Part shown: in pieces, positions 1 to 10,400 of the stretch | Layout: the number at the start of each line of letters is the position of its first letter | Numbering within the stretch: position 1 is the stretch's first letter | NCBI GenBank assembly: GCA_030431755.1 | Contig: JAUIIK010000001.1 | Location: forward strand, 1-42,183 | Length of the DNA: 42,183 bases | Origin: Chloroflexia bacterium | Lineage (GTDB): Bacteria > Chloroflexota > Chloroflexia > Thermomicrobiales > CFX8 | Reading direction: 5' to 3' | Program-made: the position numbers and the translations under genes | Notes under the pieces: generated by a model | What the model was told of the DNA's origin: nothing | Seen by the model: only the letters and a program-made list of their open reading frames with translations | Databases searched by the model: none

Positions 1-193
1 TTCGCTGGATCTCCGGATGGAGAGGGAACCTACATGCCTGATAGAGAGCCTCGGATGTTCGGATATCGGTTCCGTTTACTTTAAGAGCAAATCCGGCGGC
101 CATATTTGAAAGGCCACCCCACTCTTCCTTCGTCTTCCGAAAGACGACAGAAAAGGCACGATTGTAAGTTCGTATGTTCGGATCCTTGGTCAT
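1..193 (-). CDS. NADAR-domain (YbiA-like) protein, partial
   Basis: The first 64 codons are visible, reading from an ATG at 193 down to base 1; the C-terminus lies outside the window. The start is supported by an AAGGA box seven bases upstream. The peptide has the N-terminal signature of NADAR/YbiA proteins: a conserved Phe, then EWGGLSNMAAG (about residues 24-34), then a TSEALYQACRFP block (about residues 47-58) and a following PEIQ. NADAR proteins act on NAD- or ADP-ribose-derived N-glycosides, and some members remove ADP-ribose from guanine bases. The gene lies 68 bp after the phosphoribosyltransferase-like gene on the same strand, so it is probably the distal gene of the defence operon. 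Family assignment is good; the substrate is unknown. Confidence 0.8.
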   Translation of the reverse strand, partial: MTKDPNIRTYNRAFSVVFRKTKEEWGGLSNMAAGFALKVNGTDIRTSEALYQACRFPLHPEIQR

Positions 194-261
194 AGATGAT
201 CCTTGAAATTGGACTTAGGCTAGATCTGGTGGCCTGCAGGCGATCAACGACTCAAGGTGGT

Positions 262-1296
262 TCACGAATCCTTACGCTTTAAGAGCGGCGTCCGTCCTCC
301 TCCGCTCCACCAAATCGCCATTGGGAGGTTGTTTGCCACGTTGCGATAGGAACAGAAGAAGGTTCCGAAACCAAACGACTGGAGCTTCTGCCAACCGAGT
401 GGCCGCATTGAGCCAATCGTCGTTGTGCTCATACAGTCAAAGCCTACCTCCAGCATGGCCCCTTCAACCGTATCGCGGGACGTGGCACTCGAGAAAAGTG
501 TCTCCTTCGTTGGAACTCCATCGTCACGCAACCATTTTCCATTTCGCAGCTGTCTGATCTCAGACTCTCTGTCCTCCGCCGAATGGCGATGGCCAAAGCG
601 ATCTCTGTAGTTTCGCTCACTTGGCCAAAGGCACTCATACCGGGAGACAACCGACTTGTTGTGGTCATTCTCAATGTACTTGTCTGCAATCACACTATGG
701 TAGGTAACATCTTTTCGCCGAGCCTCCCTTCTTATGAAACGTTCCGCGTACTTGACTCCGGCCGTATGCGCGGCCAGCGTGAGTACCCATAGTTCGGATC
801 CGTTAGGTGCGTGTCGTGGGATCCAAGATGGACTGTTGGAATCCCCAGTACAGAGGTCGTATCTGAAACGGTTACCCGTATAGATGCAGTCGTCGATGTA
901 CACGTACTTCATCGAATCTCGATCACCGCAAAGTTGAAGATCCATTCCGAAGTCTTCTTCAAGGATCTCGTTGAGAAGCCTAAGCAGATCGACTTGGCTT
1001 CTCCCTTTGGTTTGTATGTTCAAGAAGCGAGTCTCTGACAGGGTTTCCCACGGGTCCGGATAGTTTGCCAAGTACGATTCAAGGAGCTTGCTAAGCGCCT
1101 CCTTGGATCTAGACCTCGAATAGTAGAACTCTGGCAAAATGTGGGCTAGTTCGGTAATGATGCAGTGCCGTTCTACAGGGTCAAATCGCTTCACCCACTG
1201 TTCAACATGGTCGGCCGTTGGTTGCGGGACCTCCCCACTCCGATAGTCGTGCAGCGTCTCCGCAATCGACTTACATAGCTCTTGTTGAGTAGCCAT
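262..1296 (-). CDS. phosphoribosyltransferase-like protein of conflict-system type (PRTase-CE-like)
   Basis: A protein of about 344 residues. The most telling motif is YVYIDDCIYTGNR (about residues 131-143), which matches the phosphoribosyl-pyrophosphate loop of type I phosphoribosyltransferases: a hydrophobic strand, two acidic residues, then a Thr-Gly turn. It is preceded by a GRSQ segment (about residues 98-101) that could be a second substrate loop. A helical N-terminal region of about 85 residues precedes the fold. Such stand-alone domains are known in predicted prokaryotic conflict systems (PRTase-CE). The ATG at 1296 has AGGTG six bases upstream; an in-frame GTG at 1305 is an alternative. 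It lies 37 bp after the DUF262 gene and before the NADAR gene, so a nucleotide- or base-modifying role is inferred. Base composition is lower in GC than the helicase gene, which suggests separate acquisition. Confidence 0.68.
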   Translation of the reverse strand: MATQQELCKSIAETLHDYRSGEVPQPTADHVEQWVKRFDPVERHCIITELAHILPEFYYSRSRSKEALSKLLESYLANYPDPWETLSETRFLNIQTKGRSQVDLLRLLNEILEEDFGMDLQLCGDRDSMKYVYIDDCIYTGNRFRYDLCTGDSNSPSWIPRHAPNGSELWVLTLAAHTAGVKYAERFIRREARRKDVTYHSVIADKYIENDHNKSVVSRYECLWPSERNYRDRFGHRHSAEDRESEIRQLRNGKWLRDDGVPTKETLFSSATSRDTVEGAMLEVGFDCMSTTTIGSMRPLGWQKLQSFGFGTFFCSYRNVANNLPMAIWWSGGGRTPLLKRKDS

Positions 1297-1333
1297 GTCA
1301 GTCACCTAGCCTTCGGAAATAGGGACGCAGCCA

Positions 1334-3052
1334 TCAAGCTATTTCCTCTTCCTCGACCAGTTCGGTCGCTTCGGTGACGCCGGTGGCGTCTTTGATCAGG
1401 TTCCAGATGGCTTGCTGGCGCCAGTCGATGAACCGATGAAAATCGTTGCGCCAAAAGGGGGAGTCGAGGCCGGTCGGCAGCAGGTGGGACTGGAGTAGCC
1501 GGCGGAAGCCGTCGGGGTCGGACTCCTCGTGGGCGTCCTGGATCTCCTGCATGTAGTCTGAGGGCGCGCGGGCGCTGATGACCTGGTTGGTCTTGCGGTC
1601 GATCAATGTGCGGTTGAGGATCGAGTCGCGTAGCCGGGTTGGGACGTCGAGATAATGGTTGCGGAGATATGCCGCTGGGAAGATATGGTGGTCGTCGATG
1701 TGCTGCTCGGTCATCAGGTCGCGAGTGATGCGCGCGCCGGTGTGGAAGTCGCGCGGTCCCTGGCTCAAGAGCAGCGCCATCGAGCCGCGGTAGAGCGCCC
1801 GCTGGCGCGAGGTCGTCTCGCGCAGCATCCTCGGATCGAACTGCATCTTGGCCACGGAGTCGGGCTCCTGGCCTCCGTCGAGCCAGGCCATGATCTCCTG
1901 AACGTCTTTGACGATCTGGCTGTTCGCGCCGCTCTCGTAGCTCTGCCCAAAGACCGAGCACCAGAACCAGCGCTTGATCTTGTTGCGATGGACGGCGACT
2001 TCGGGCGACGCTTTGAGCGTGGTGCGGGCCAGCACGGCGGCTAGAGCGATTGTCATGGTGTTGTAGGGTAGCCATTTCGGGATGATGACGCCGCAGTCGT
2101 CCTGCAGCATCGTCAGGCCATCGGCCATCCCAAAGACGGCGCGATCCCACCACTCCTCTATCTGTTCCGCTTCGAGGTCGAGGACATAGCTGCGGGTGCA
2201 GGCCGGTGTCGGACGAGCGTTGAGCGACACGACCTGGAGCAGGTAGTACGGGTCGATGTCGAAATCTTCGATGATCGGATAGTCGGCTAGCGCCTTGTCC
2301 CAGAGCCGGCGCAGATTCACATTCTTTGGCCAGAAGCGAGCCGTCAATAGTTCGAAGACGCTGAGCTTCACCCCGGTTCGGTTGAGCGTCTCGAAGATCG
2401 TGCAGACAGCTTCTGCGCCGGTCTCGTCGGAGAGCGTCACTACCGGAAAGCGATAGTCATCGATCGCCCGGATCCACCGCTCTTCGACAGCGTCTAGCTG
2501 ATCTTCGAGCTTGATGCGCTCGTCGCTGTCATCGACCCGTCTAGCGACCATCCGCGACCAGCGGCTGTAGTTGCCGGCTCCGCCGCGTAGCTCGCCCAGC
2601 GGCAGGATCAGTTCCTGAGCCTGTACATCCTCGTCTTCCAGACGCTTGGCCTGCTTCGTATGGTCACGCGCGTGAAAGATGCTCTCCTCAAAATCTCCAG
2701 TGTCAAGCAGTTGCCGCAGGTTCAGATAATAGCGGTGTTCACCTACGCCGTAGAACGCTTGATAGAGCGACGTCAAGCGCTGCTGGCCATCAAGCACCAG
2801 GTAGGTGATTTTCCGGCCATCGAGCGGCGGCGCGCCCTGGAACTCGCGATTGGCGAACATATCGTGGGTGTTGCGAATCCGCAACAGGCTTCCGGCGGGG
2901 TAATTGTTGGCAATCGAGACGATCAGCTCCTGCGTCGCCTTCGGATCCCAGACGAAGTTGCGTTGGAAGTCCGGTAGCGCTGCCTCCCGCGCGTGGATCT
3001 GGCCGAGCAGCTCTTTCAGCTCGCGCGGGTTGGTATCTTCAAACAAACTCAT
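1334..3052 (-). CDS. DUF262 / DUF1524 (GmrSD-like) nuclease
   Basis: A 572-residue protein with the two-part layout of GmrSD-type restriction enzymes. The N-terminal DUF262 domain shows DFQRNFVW (about residues 28-35) and the ParB-like LDGQQRLTSLY signature (about 87-97), a motif linked to nucleotide binding or hydrolysis. The C-terminal DUF1524 part has DDHHIFP (about 453-459) followed by an ILNRTLIDRKTN segment (about 478-489), the HNH-like His and Asn pattern of the nuclease. Of two adjacent ATGs the second (3052) is preferred, because it is five bases from a GAGGAG box while the first is only two. It overlaps the end of the upstream ATPase gene by 14 bp, so translation is likely coupled. 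Predicted role: DNA-cleaving effector. GmrSD acts on modified phage DNA; whether this protein does so is unknown. Confidence 0.88.
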   Translation of the reverse strand: MSLFEDTNPRELKELLGQIHAREAALPDFQRNFVWDPKATQELIVSIANNYPAGSLLRIRNTHDMFANREFQGAPPLDGRKITYLVLDGQQRLTSLYQAFYGVGEHRYYLNLRQLLDTGDFEESIFHARDHTKQAKRLEDEDVQAQELILPLGELRGGAGNYSRWSRMVARRVDDSDERIKLEDQLDAVEERWIRAIDDYRFPVVTLSDETGAEAVCTIFETLNRTGVKLSVFELLTARFWPKNVNLRRLWDKALADYPIIEDFDIDPYYLLQVVSLNARPTPACTRSYVLDLEAEQIEEWWDRAVFGMADGLTMLQDDCGVIIPKWLPYNTMTIALAAVLARTTLKASPEVAVHRNKIKRWFWCSVFGQSYESGANSQIVKDVQEIMAWLDGGQEPDSVAKMQFDPRMLRETTSRQRALYRGSMALLLSQGPRDFHTGARITRDLMTEQHIDDHHIFPAAYLRNHYLDVPTRLRDSILNRTLIDRKTNQVISARAPSDYMQEIQDAHEESDPDGFRRLLQSHLLPTGLDSPFWRNDFHRFIDWRQQAIWNLIKDATGVTEATELVEEEEIA

Positions 3053-6000
3053 CATTGCTCCTCAACGTGTCGGCGATCCGGCTGCTGAAACGCCGGAAGC
3101 GATCGCGGCTCGAACCGGATGCGGTGTCGTCTTGTGGACTGCGAGGCCAGCCCGTATCGTCCGTGGTCGAGCTGTGCCAGCTGGCGCGGTCTCTGGCGGT
3201 GGAGCCTGCGACGGCATCGTCGTTGCTGGCATCAGAAGCTCCCGGTTCGTCGATTTCAATCTCGTCGGTCAGGTCGGCAACCCAGCCCTGAGCGTCGTCC
3301 GTCTCATGCTCGACATCCACCGACCATGGGTCGACGCCTTCGCGCAGGCGCACGCGGTAGCGCGCTGGGAAGAGATCGGCGATGATCCGTAGCTCCTCGG
3401 CCCGGTAGCTGGCGACCTGGTCGTGACCGGCAGGGAGGATGATCCAACCCGCCGTCGACTGCTCGATCAGCATGCTCCAGACGTCAGCCGCGATCTCGAA
3501 GCCCTCCTCGAGCGGCTTGTCGCCGACCCAGTAGTGACCAATGGGCTGCGAGTTGAGGCTCCGTTCGACGCCATGGAATGGCGCGCGCTGGATCGTGAAG
3601 GTCCGGCCATCTGGGTGGCGAAAGGCGTCCCGATCGTCGCCGCCCAGTACTGGCGCGAAGCCGTGATCCAGAATGTGCGCGACGAGCAGTCGTCGCCAGC
3701 GCGGATTCTGACGCCCTCTTCCGGCTGTTGCCACCTCGCGATACTCGGTTGTGCTGTCATCTTCGTTGTCCAGCTCAGCCTCGTCGTCTGGGCCCACGAC
3801 CGTGAAAGTGACGTTCGGTCGTGAGTGTTCCTCGTTGTTGCGTCCTCCGTGTCGCTCAGGAGTGTCGATTTCGTCGATAGTATCTGGATCGATGTCGAAA
3901 CGCGAAACGAAATACTCGCGAATCCAGCCTTGTGAGCGGCCAACACAGGCGCTAATCGCCTCCTGGGCGAAACGGCCGACGAACCGGGCTCGCAACGCTC
4001 GAATCAGGTCGTCGTGATACTGCGCGCTTGTTCCAGCGACATAGAGCCCCGCGTCATTCCAGATGGCGCGCTGGACTCTTGCTTCGCCGGCGGGTTCATC
4101 GTCGATATACGGCGTCACTTCGAGCCGCTGTAGCTCATACCACGCTGCGCCGATCAGGCGTGCCGCGATGTCGGCATCGGGGGGTTCGGCGACGCTCTCG
4201 GCGGCTGCGCCCTCCGCCTCATCTCCAGCGAGCCGCTGCTGCGCAAGGATAGCCAGCCCGCGACCGAGCGGTTCGAGCCACTCCGGCTGGTCGTCTGGAC
4301 GGGGAGCGCCGGTACCTTCTAACCGCGACTCCAGAACCTCGCCCAGCGGCGGCATTGAGGACATCAAGCCTGCGATATCGAAGTCATCGTGCAACATCGA
4401 GCAGTCTGCGACGGCGCGCCGAATGCGCGAGAAGAGCGCGTTGGCCGTCCCGCGCTCCGCAATCCACCAGGAGAGATCATCGCGGCTACTCCAGACGCCG
4501 TCAGCGCTGAGCCAGGCGTTTGCGCCGCGCCAGATCCGCTCCGCATACGTCCGGAGCAGGCTGACGATGAGACCGCGCGTTTCCGGCCGCGGCCGTGCGC
4601 CCGTTTCGTGCTCGGTCAACCAGAGGAGTAGCTGCTCGGGATCGGGCTGTCTGGCAACGCCGATGCGATCCCAGAGGGTTAGCCCCAGGTAGTGAATATC
4701 TGGATGGATTGTCATCACGCCCGGCAGATCCTCGGTTGTCTCTTGGACCACCGTATCGGTCGTCGCCCAGCGCCCGTCGCCCGTGATGATCAATGGCTCG
4801 GTGTCGAACGCCGACCGCAGCTCGGCCAGCTGCTCGCTATCTTGCCGGGCTGCAATCCGATCGACTGTCTCGTAAAGCCCGGCCAGCTGATGGATTGGCG
4901 CTTGCTCGACACCCGAGAGGGCGCGTAGTCGCTGTAGTGGCACGTCGGTCGTTGTCGGGTCGGAGCGGACGCCCAGCAGGTCGAGCAGCACGACGTTGCC
5001 GGGCACGTCGAGCTCCGGATGCACGAACCGGTCGATCTTCTGGAGGAACGCGGTTTGAGACGTTACCCGCAGCAGCTCGCTGGGGAGACTCGGCTTGCTA
5101 TACTCGTCCGGAAGGCAGGGGAGCAAGCGCAGCCGCTGGATCCAGGCCGGCAGCAATGGCCCGTGTTCGACCGCTCGCTTGTGCTTCGTACCCCATTGCG
5201 AGATTGACGCCTCGTCCAGGCGTTTGAGGTCGCTCAAGCTCAGCTCTTCGCTCAAAGCCCGTACGAGGTCGACCCAGACACCGTCGTGCGATTCGACGCG
5301 CTGCTCCCAGTGTTCCCACAATTCAGCGGAAAAATCGAAGTCGTCAACCTGGAAGCTAGTGGACTTCAGAGGTGCGTTGAGGCTATTGCCACCCCCACGC
5401 TCCTCGCAGAAACGGCGTATGCGGAGCCAGCCATGAATGCGCCGGCTGGTGCGATGAGGATGAGGAAAACGTTGGACCGGGGTCGCGTCGCTTAGCCAGA
5501 GGAGCCAGTGGCGCCGCTCGCTGAACTCGAGCGATGAGTTGTAGTCGTCGCTGATCCGGTGCGCCTGTATCCAGGCGTCCGGAAGGAGCGCTTCGGTCGC
5601 GCCATCGGAGCCGGCGATCAGGCCACGGTCGGCTGCGCGCCACTGTCCGTCGAGGCACTTGAATTTGAACGTTGGATCGACCCGGATGTTCGACCGCGCG
5701 GCAATCTGCGCGAGGCGCACACCATCTGCGCCGGGCTGTTCCCGGCCGAAAATCTGTTGCGCCGTGCGGCGCACGAGCTCGCCGGCCGAGATCGGGTGGT
5801 CGAGACCGAGGTTTGAGAGCATCAACCGCACGACACCCGTCATCGCCTTGTCGTCCGCCTGCGTCATCGCGCTAATCCAAGAGCTATCAAGCGCGACAAG
5901 GTAGCGCATGAAGAACTCGAGTTCATCCGGTCGCAGCTGCGGCTGATACTCGCCTATGACGGCGACACTCTCCGCGGACCACAGCATGTCCTGTCCGTGC

Positions 6001-7478
6001 GCCGGGATCACGGGGAGGCGTGTGACCGCCTGCAGAGGATCGTTTCGATAGTACCGGCGTTGCCGCACCGCTGGCTCGAGGAATGCCCAGAGCTTGAGCA
6101 ATTGCTTGCTCGAAGACGGCCTGGGAACAAGCTCTCGTTGTGCTAGTCGGAGAAAGACAGCGTCGCGGTCGATCTCGATCAGCTGATCCCACGCCTTCAA
6201 CCGTCGCCGATGGGCCGTCGATACGTCCCCCGCCAGCAGGTGACGCTCGTGAGATCCGAGTACCTCCAGTGTCGTGCTCGGTTCCCATACTTCGGAGATG
6301 CTCGGCGCGACGGCTAGTGTTTCGCGCTCCTGGACGAGTTCACCAGAGCTGGAGAGGAGAATCGGATTGTCAGCCAGGGTCCGCCAAAACGCGTCCATGA
6401 CCGTCTGGCAGACTTCGTCTTCCAGGTCGCCGTCAGAATCGGGGCGCTGGGACAGCAGTTGATATGCCTCGGCACGGTCGGAGAGTGGCATAGTCTCCGT
6501 GCGGAGCCAGGTGCGCATCGATTCGGCGGCGAGCGCGCCTGCTCGCTGCAGCAACCAGCGGTTCGTCGGCGACTGCGAGGGGCTCTTCGGGCGTGTTCGA
6601 TCCGGTGTCTGAATGAATGGCGCATTGACCGAAAAGGCGAGATTTGGATGGAACTCCATCGGCAGTACGACGTACACGCTGGGCGTCTGCGGATCGCCAA
6701 TGATCAGCTCCACTTGACAGCTGCGGATGCCGAGTTCCGCAATGTCCCCGACACCACGTTCCTGTCGGATCTCTTCGAGTGCTTCGCGTGGGAAGTCTTC
6801 TTCGCCCGACGCGATATGGATCAGCTCGTGTTGGGACCGTCCCTCGATGCGAACCTCTCGCGAGCCAGCTACAGGTCCAGGACCGAGTTCACGTGCTAGG
6901 ATCTTCTCGTCCTCGATGATCAGCTGACGGAGGTTTCGGAAGAAGAGGAGTGGTGTCGGATTCTCGGCCCAGCGCTCCTGCTCGATCTGCGCACGCCTTG
7001 CCTTGATGTCGTCTTCCAAGCGAATTTGGATCGTTGTGTGTTGAGTTGGCGGGAATCCTTCAATCCAACCTGGGATCGTAAATCGTTCCTTTGCAAACGT
7101 CGCCGCGAGGCTCGGCGTGATGAGTGCTACGCGTGAGCCAAAGCTGAAGGTCGATTTGAATCCGATCCCGCGGAATCCGATCGTGAGCAGGCGGCTCTTG
7201 GCGGACACGCCGAAGCTGCACAGCGATTTGAACTGCTCCGCCGTGAAGTCGTCTCCATTATGTTCAAAGATGAAATGGTCCTGATGACACCGCATCCTGG
7301 CCCAGGTCGCGCCAGCGTCGTCCGCGTTTTGTAGTAGCTCGGAGATTACGTGCTGCGGGCTTTGGACCTGGCTGAAGAGATGGTGCACGGCTCTGCCCCA
7401 GGACGAACTCTCTAGCTTGTCCCACTCACTAGCCGCATAGCTTTGTACTGCGTCGAAGTATGTTGGTTTGCTTCGCAT
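3039..7478 (-). CDS. sacsin-like GHKL ATPase, very large
   Basis: A 1479-residue protein. Its N-terminus carries an HSP90/sacsin-type ATPase: ELLQNADDAGA (about residues 47-57, the N box with the Mg-binding Asn), HNGDDF (about 73-78) and IGFRGIGFKS (about 100-109, the Gly-rich ATP lid). The following 1300 residues are leucine- and tryptophan-rich and match nothing I can name; an acidic stretch near residue 1240 precedes a distinct basic C-terminal domain (NPRWRRL onward). The ATG at 7478 is chosen because it lies one base after the helicase stop and has AAAGG upstream; an in-frame start exists 42 bp earlier inside the helicase gene. Sacsin-like ATPases of this size occur in defence islands, usually with helicases or nucleases. 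Inferred role: ATP-driven sensor or scaffold between the helicase and the nuclease. Confidence 0.82.
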   Translation of the reverse strand: MRSKPTYFDAVQSYAASEWDKLESSSWGRAVHHLFSQVQSPQHVISELLQNADDAGATWARMRCHQDHFIFEHNGDDFTAEQFKSLCSFGVSAKSRLLTIGFRGIGFKSTFSFGSRVALITPSLAATFAKERFTIPGWIEGFPPTQHTTIQIRLEDDIKARRAQIEQERWAENPTPLLFFRNLRQLIIEDEKILARELGPGPVAGSREVRIEGRSQHELIHIASGEEDFPREALEEIRQERGVGDIAELGIRSCQVELIIGDPQTPSVYVVLPMEFHPNLAFSVNAPFIQTPDRTRPKSPSQSPTNRWLLQRAGALAAESMRTWLRTETMPLSDRAEAYQLLSQRPDSDGDLEDEVCQTVMDAFWRTLADNPILLSSSGELVQERETLAVAPSISEVWEPSTTLEVLGSHERHLLAGDVSTAHRRRLKAWDQLIEIDRDAVFLRLAQRELVPRPSSSKQLLKLWAFLEPAVRQRRYYRNDPLQAVTRLPVIPAHGQDMLWSAESVAVIGEYQPQLRPDELEFFMRYLVALDSSWISAMTQADDKAMTGVVRLMLSNLGLDHPISAGELVRRTAQQIFGREQPGADGVRLAQIAARSNIRVDPTFKFKCLDGQWRAADRGLIAGSDGATEALLPDAWIQAHRISDDYNSSLEFSERRHWLLWLSDATPVQRFPHPHRTSRRIHGWLRIRRFCEERGGGNSLNAPLKSTSFQVDDFDFSAELWEHWEQRVESHDGVWVDLVRALSEELSLSDLKRLDEASISQWGTKHKRAVEHGPLLPAWIQRLRLLPCLPDEYSKPSLPSELLRVTSQTAFLQKIDRFVHPELDVPGNVVLLDLLGVRSDPTTTDVPLQRLRALSGVEQAPIHQLAGLYETVDRIAARQDSEQLAELRSAFDTEPLIITGDGRWATTDTVVQETTEDLPGVMTIHPDIHYLGLTLWDRIGVARQPDPEQLLLWLTEHETGARPRPETRGLIVSLLRTYAERIWRGANAWLSADGVWSSRDDLSWWIAERGTANALFSRIRRAVADCSMLHDDFDIAGLMSSMPPLGEVLESRLEGTGAPRPDDQPEWLEPLGRGLAILAQQRLAGDEAEGAAAESVAEPPDADIAARLIGAAWYELQRLEVTPYIDDEPAGEARVQRAIWNDAGLYVAGTSAQYHDDLIRALRARFVGRFAQEAISACVGRSQGWIREYFVSRFDIDPDTIDEIDTPERHGGRNNEEHSRPNVTFTVVGPDDEAELDNEDDSTTEYREVATAGRGRQNPRWRRLLVAHILDHGFAPVLGGDDRDAFRHPDGRTFTIQRAPFHGVERSLNSQPIGHYWVGDKPLEEGFEIAADVWSMLIEQSTAGWIILPAGHDQVASYRAEELRIIADLFPARYRVRLREGVDPWSVDVEHETDDAQGWVADLTDEIEIDEPGASDASNDDAVAGSTARDRASWHSSTTDDTGWPRSPQDDTASGSSRDRFRRFSSRIADTLRSNDEFV

Positions 7479-7479
7479 G

Positions 7480-10400
7480 CTAGACCTTTGCAGTGGGGAC
7501 GCTATCGACGAGCCCATCAATCGAATAGACGACGGCGACGGCTCCGAAGTCGGGTTCGGTGTCGAAGGGTTGGGTAACGTAGATCGGCGCTTCCGTTCGG
7601 TCGCCGTCCACGATCACGATCGCGAGGATGAAGTCGTCCGGCTTGTTCAGGCCAGCCAGTATCTCGTTCTTCGTCACGGTGATCGTTTCCGAGCCAGCTA
7701 CTCGCCCTTTGACCTCGATAAAGCGCGTTGGTCCGCCAGCTGGATCGCGCGACTCTATATCCCAGCCGAACTTCTGATCGCCGACGTCGGTGGGCACGAA
7801 CCCAAACTCTCGCTCGCGCTCCATCACAGCCTCGATCGCCGTCCGCTCGACGCGCTTGCGAGCAGCCGGGTCGATCGTGATCACCTCCGGTGGCGGGCTG
7901 ACCTCAAGCAAGCGGAGCAGGCCGATCGGCACGACGAGCGCGCCTCCGGCGATGTTCGGGCGCAGCGGCGCCAACTGCCGCTCCTCTTCCAGTTCCTGCA
8001 AGCGACTCCGAAGTCGTTGTCGGAGCTCCTCGGCTCGGGTCCTCGCCAGCGTCGAGTTCAGCCGTGGTTTTTTGCCGGCGTCCTCCTGCATCCGCAGCTG
8101 GATCGCCTGGTTGTCCCAGAACATGATCTCCTTTGTGAGCCGATCCTTCACCGCCTCCGAGGTCCTATCGACGAGGTCCTCTCGTCTGGTCCGTACCTCT
8201 CGGAGGTGTTGGGGGACGATGTGCTGGACAGCGTGGTTCATGATCTGTGTCTCGAGGTCGGTGGTTAGCCAGTCTGCCTCGATCAGATCTTCAAGCGCCT
8301 GACGTTGCTCGTCCGTGATTGGCTCGTAGTCCAGATAGGGGGCGTACCCTGCCAGCCGAAGCTCGCTATTTGCGTCGATTTCGATGAACTGGAGTTGGCG
8401 CGAGACGTGACGCCGGTTTCCATCGCCATCAGTCCGGGAATCCTGAATTGAGTGTTCGAGGTAATAGAGGGCCCGAATATCTTCACCGTCGTCGTCGGGG
8501 TCGACCAGGATCGTCCCCTGTTTCAAGAGGCTCCGATAGCGTTCCAGAATGACATGGATCGTCGTGTCAAGCAGCGGATGTCCAGGCGCAACGAACTCGG
8601 CCATTGGCTGACCCGGGACATTGAGCTGATCTTTATTAAAGGACACCCGCTCGTAGCGTCGCAGGAGTGGCTCTCGCACGCCAATCATGCGGTCGCGTTC
8701 CCGCAAAATGCCGGGCACGCGCACAATCTCGTACCGTCGAGGCTCGCGTTCGTAGATGCGGCCGCCGAGGTGTCGAAAGGCTTCGATGAAGAACGACTCG
8801 ATGTAGTGTGGTTGTAGACGTCGCGCTTCAGCCCGCTCCATATCCTCCCGTACGCGTTGCACGATGCTGGAGTTCATGATGTTACTGACCAATGAACGCG
8901 TTTCCATCAACTCGCGAAGGTGCTGGTGATCGAGCGCACCCTCGACCACATGATTGAGGCGTTCCCGTACGTCTTCTTGATCTCCATACCGGACGGCTTT
9001 GACTAGAAGCTGGCGCAACGATTCATTTTCGAAGACGACTTGGCCGAGAACGTCGAAGACCTGTCCTCCGAGAGACTCTCGCTCTTGTTCCAGCTTGCGA
9101 AAGAGTGTGTCGAAAACGGCCCCCTCGCGGGTTTCTGTCGCAACGAGATTCCAGAGATGACAGACCTCAGTCTGGCCGATGCGATGGATGCGGCCGAACC
9201 GTTGCTCCAACCGGTTCGGGTTCCATGGCAGGTCGTAATTGACCATCAGGTGGGCGCGCTGAAGATTGATACCTTCTCCAGCGGCGTCAGTGGCGACGAG
9301 AATGAGTGTGTCTCGATCCTGTGTGAAGAGTTCCTGCGCCGTCCTGCGATCTTCACGCCCCATGCTGCCGTGGATCGTAACGACCGCTTCGTCGCGTCCC
9401 AGAAGCGTCCGCAGGCGTTCGATGAGCATGTAGAGCGTGTCTTTGTGCTCGGTGAAGATCACGAGCTTCAGACGCCTGCCATCCGGGCCGAACATATCGT
9501 CGTTGTCCTGCAACAGGCTTGAGAGCTGCTCCCATTTGCGGTCAGTTCCACTCGAACGCACGGTGTTGGCAAGCTGCTCGAGTCGTTGCAATGTGGCGAT
9601 TTCCGACTCGAGCTCCGAGATCGTTCGAGAGGCCGTTGCGAGATCAACGACCAGTTCTTCCTGCTCGTCGGCTTCGTCGGCTGGCAGATCGTCCATCTCG
9701 TCGATCATTTCGTCCGACATCCCTGGCAGGTCTTGGAGCCATGAAAGCCGCTGCTCGCCGCCGCGACGTTGAAGCTTCTCGTCGCGGACGCGTGCTTCGA
9801 GCCTTTCTTTGCGTCGACGTAGCGACTGGTAGATCGCTTCGGGAGATGACGCGAGCCGCCGCTGCAAGATCATAAGCGCGAATCCGACGGTTCCTCGACG
9901 CCCTCCTTCCTCCAGCGCATCGGCCCGGTTGAATTCCTCTTTGACGTAGTCGGTGACCTCCCGATAGAGACGGGCCTCTGCATCGGAGAGCGTGTACGGA
10001 ACCGTGTAGGCGCGCCGCTCCGGAAAGAGTGGCCGTCCATCGAACTTCAGGAGTTGCTCCTTTAATAGTCGTCGCATGAGATCGTCCGTGTCCACCGAGT
10101 GGACTCCATCTCGAAACCGGCCCTCAAAGCGATCGGCATCGAGCAGCGCCATAAAGAGCTGAAAGTCCTCTTCACGCCCGTTGTGTGGTGTAGCAGTCAT
10201 GAGGAGAAAGTGTCGGGTGAGACCGCCGATGAGCTGACCAAGCCGATAGCGCTTCGTATACGTGACCTCGCCGCCGAAGAAGCTTGCCGACATCTTGTGG
10301 GCTTCGTCGACGATAACAAGATCCCAGTCCGTTTGCTGGAGTCGAGCCTGCAGATCGTCATTTCGCGCCACCTGGTCCAACCGACAAATCACCAGGTCGT

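Noticed and set aside
1302-2153. 283-codon open frame on the minus strand
   Set aside because: It lies inside the DUF262 gene in another frame, is arginine- and proline-rich, and matches no family; it is a GC-rich shadow.
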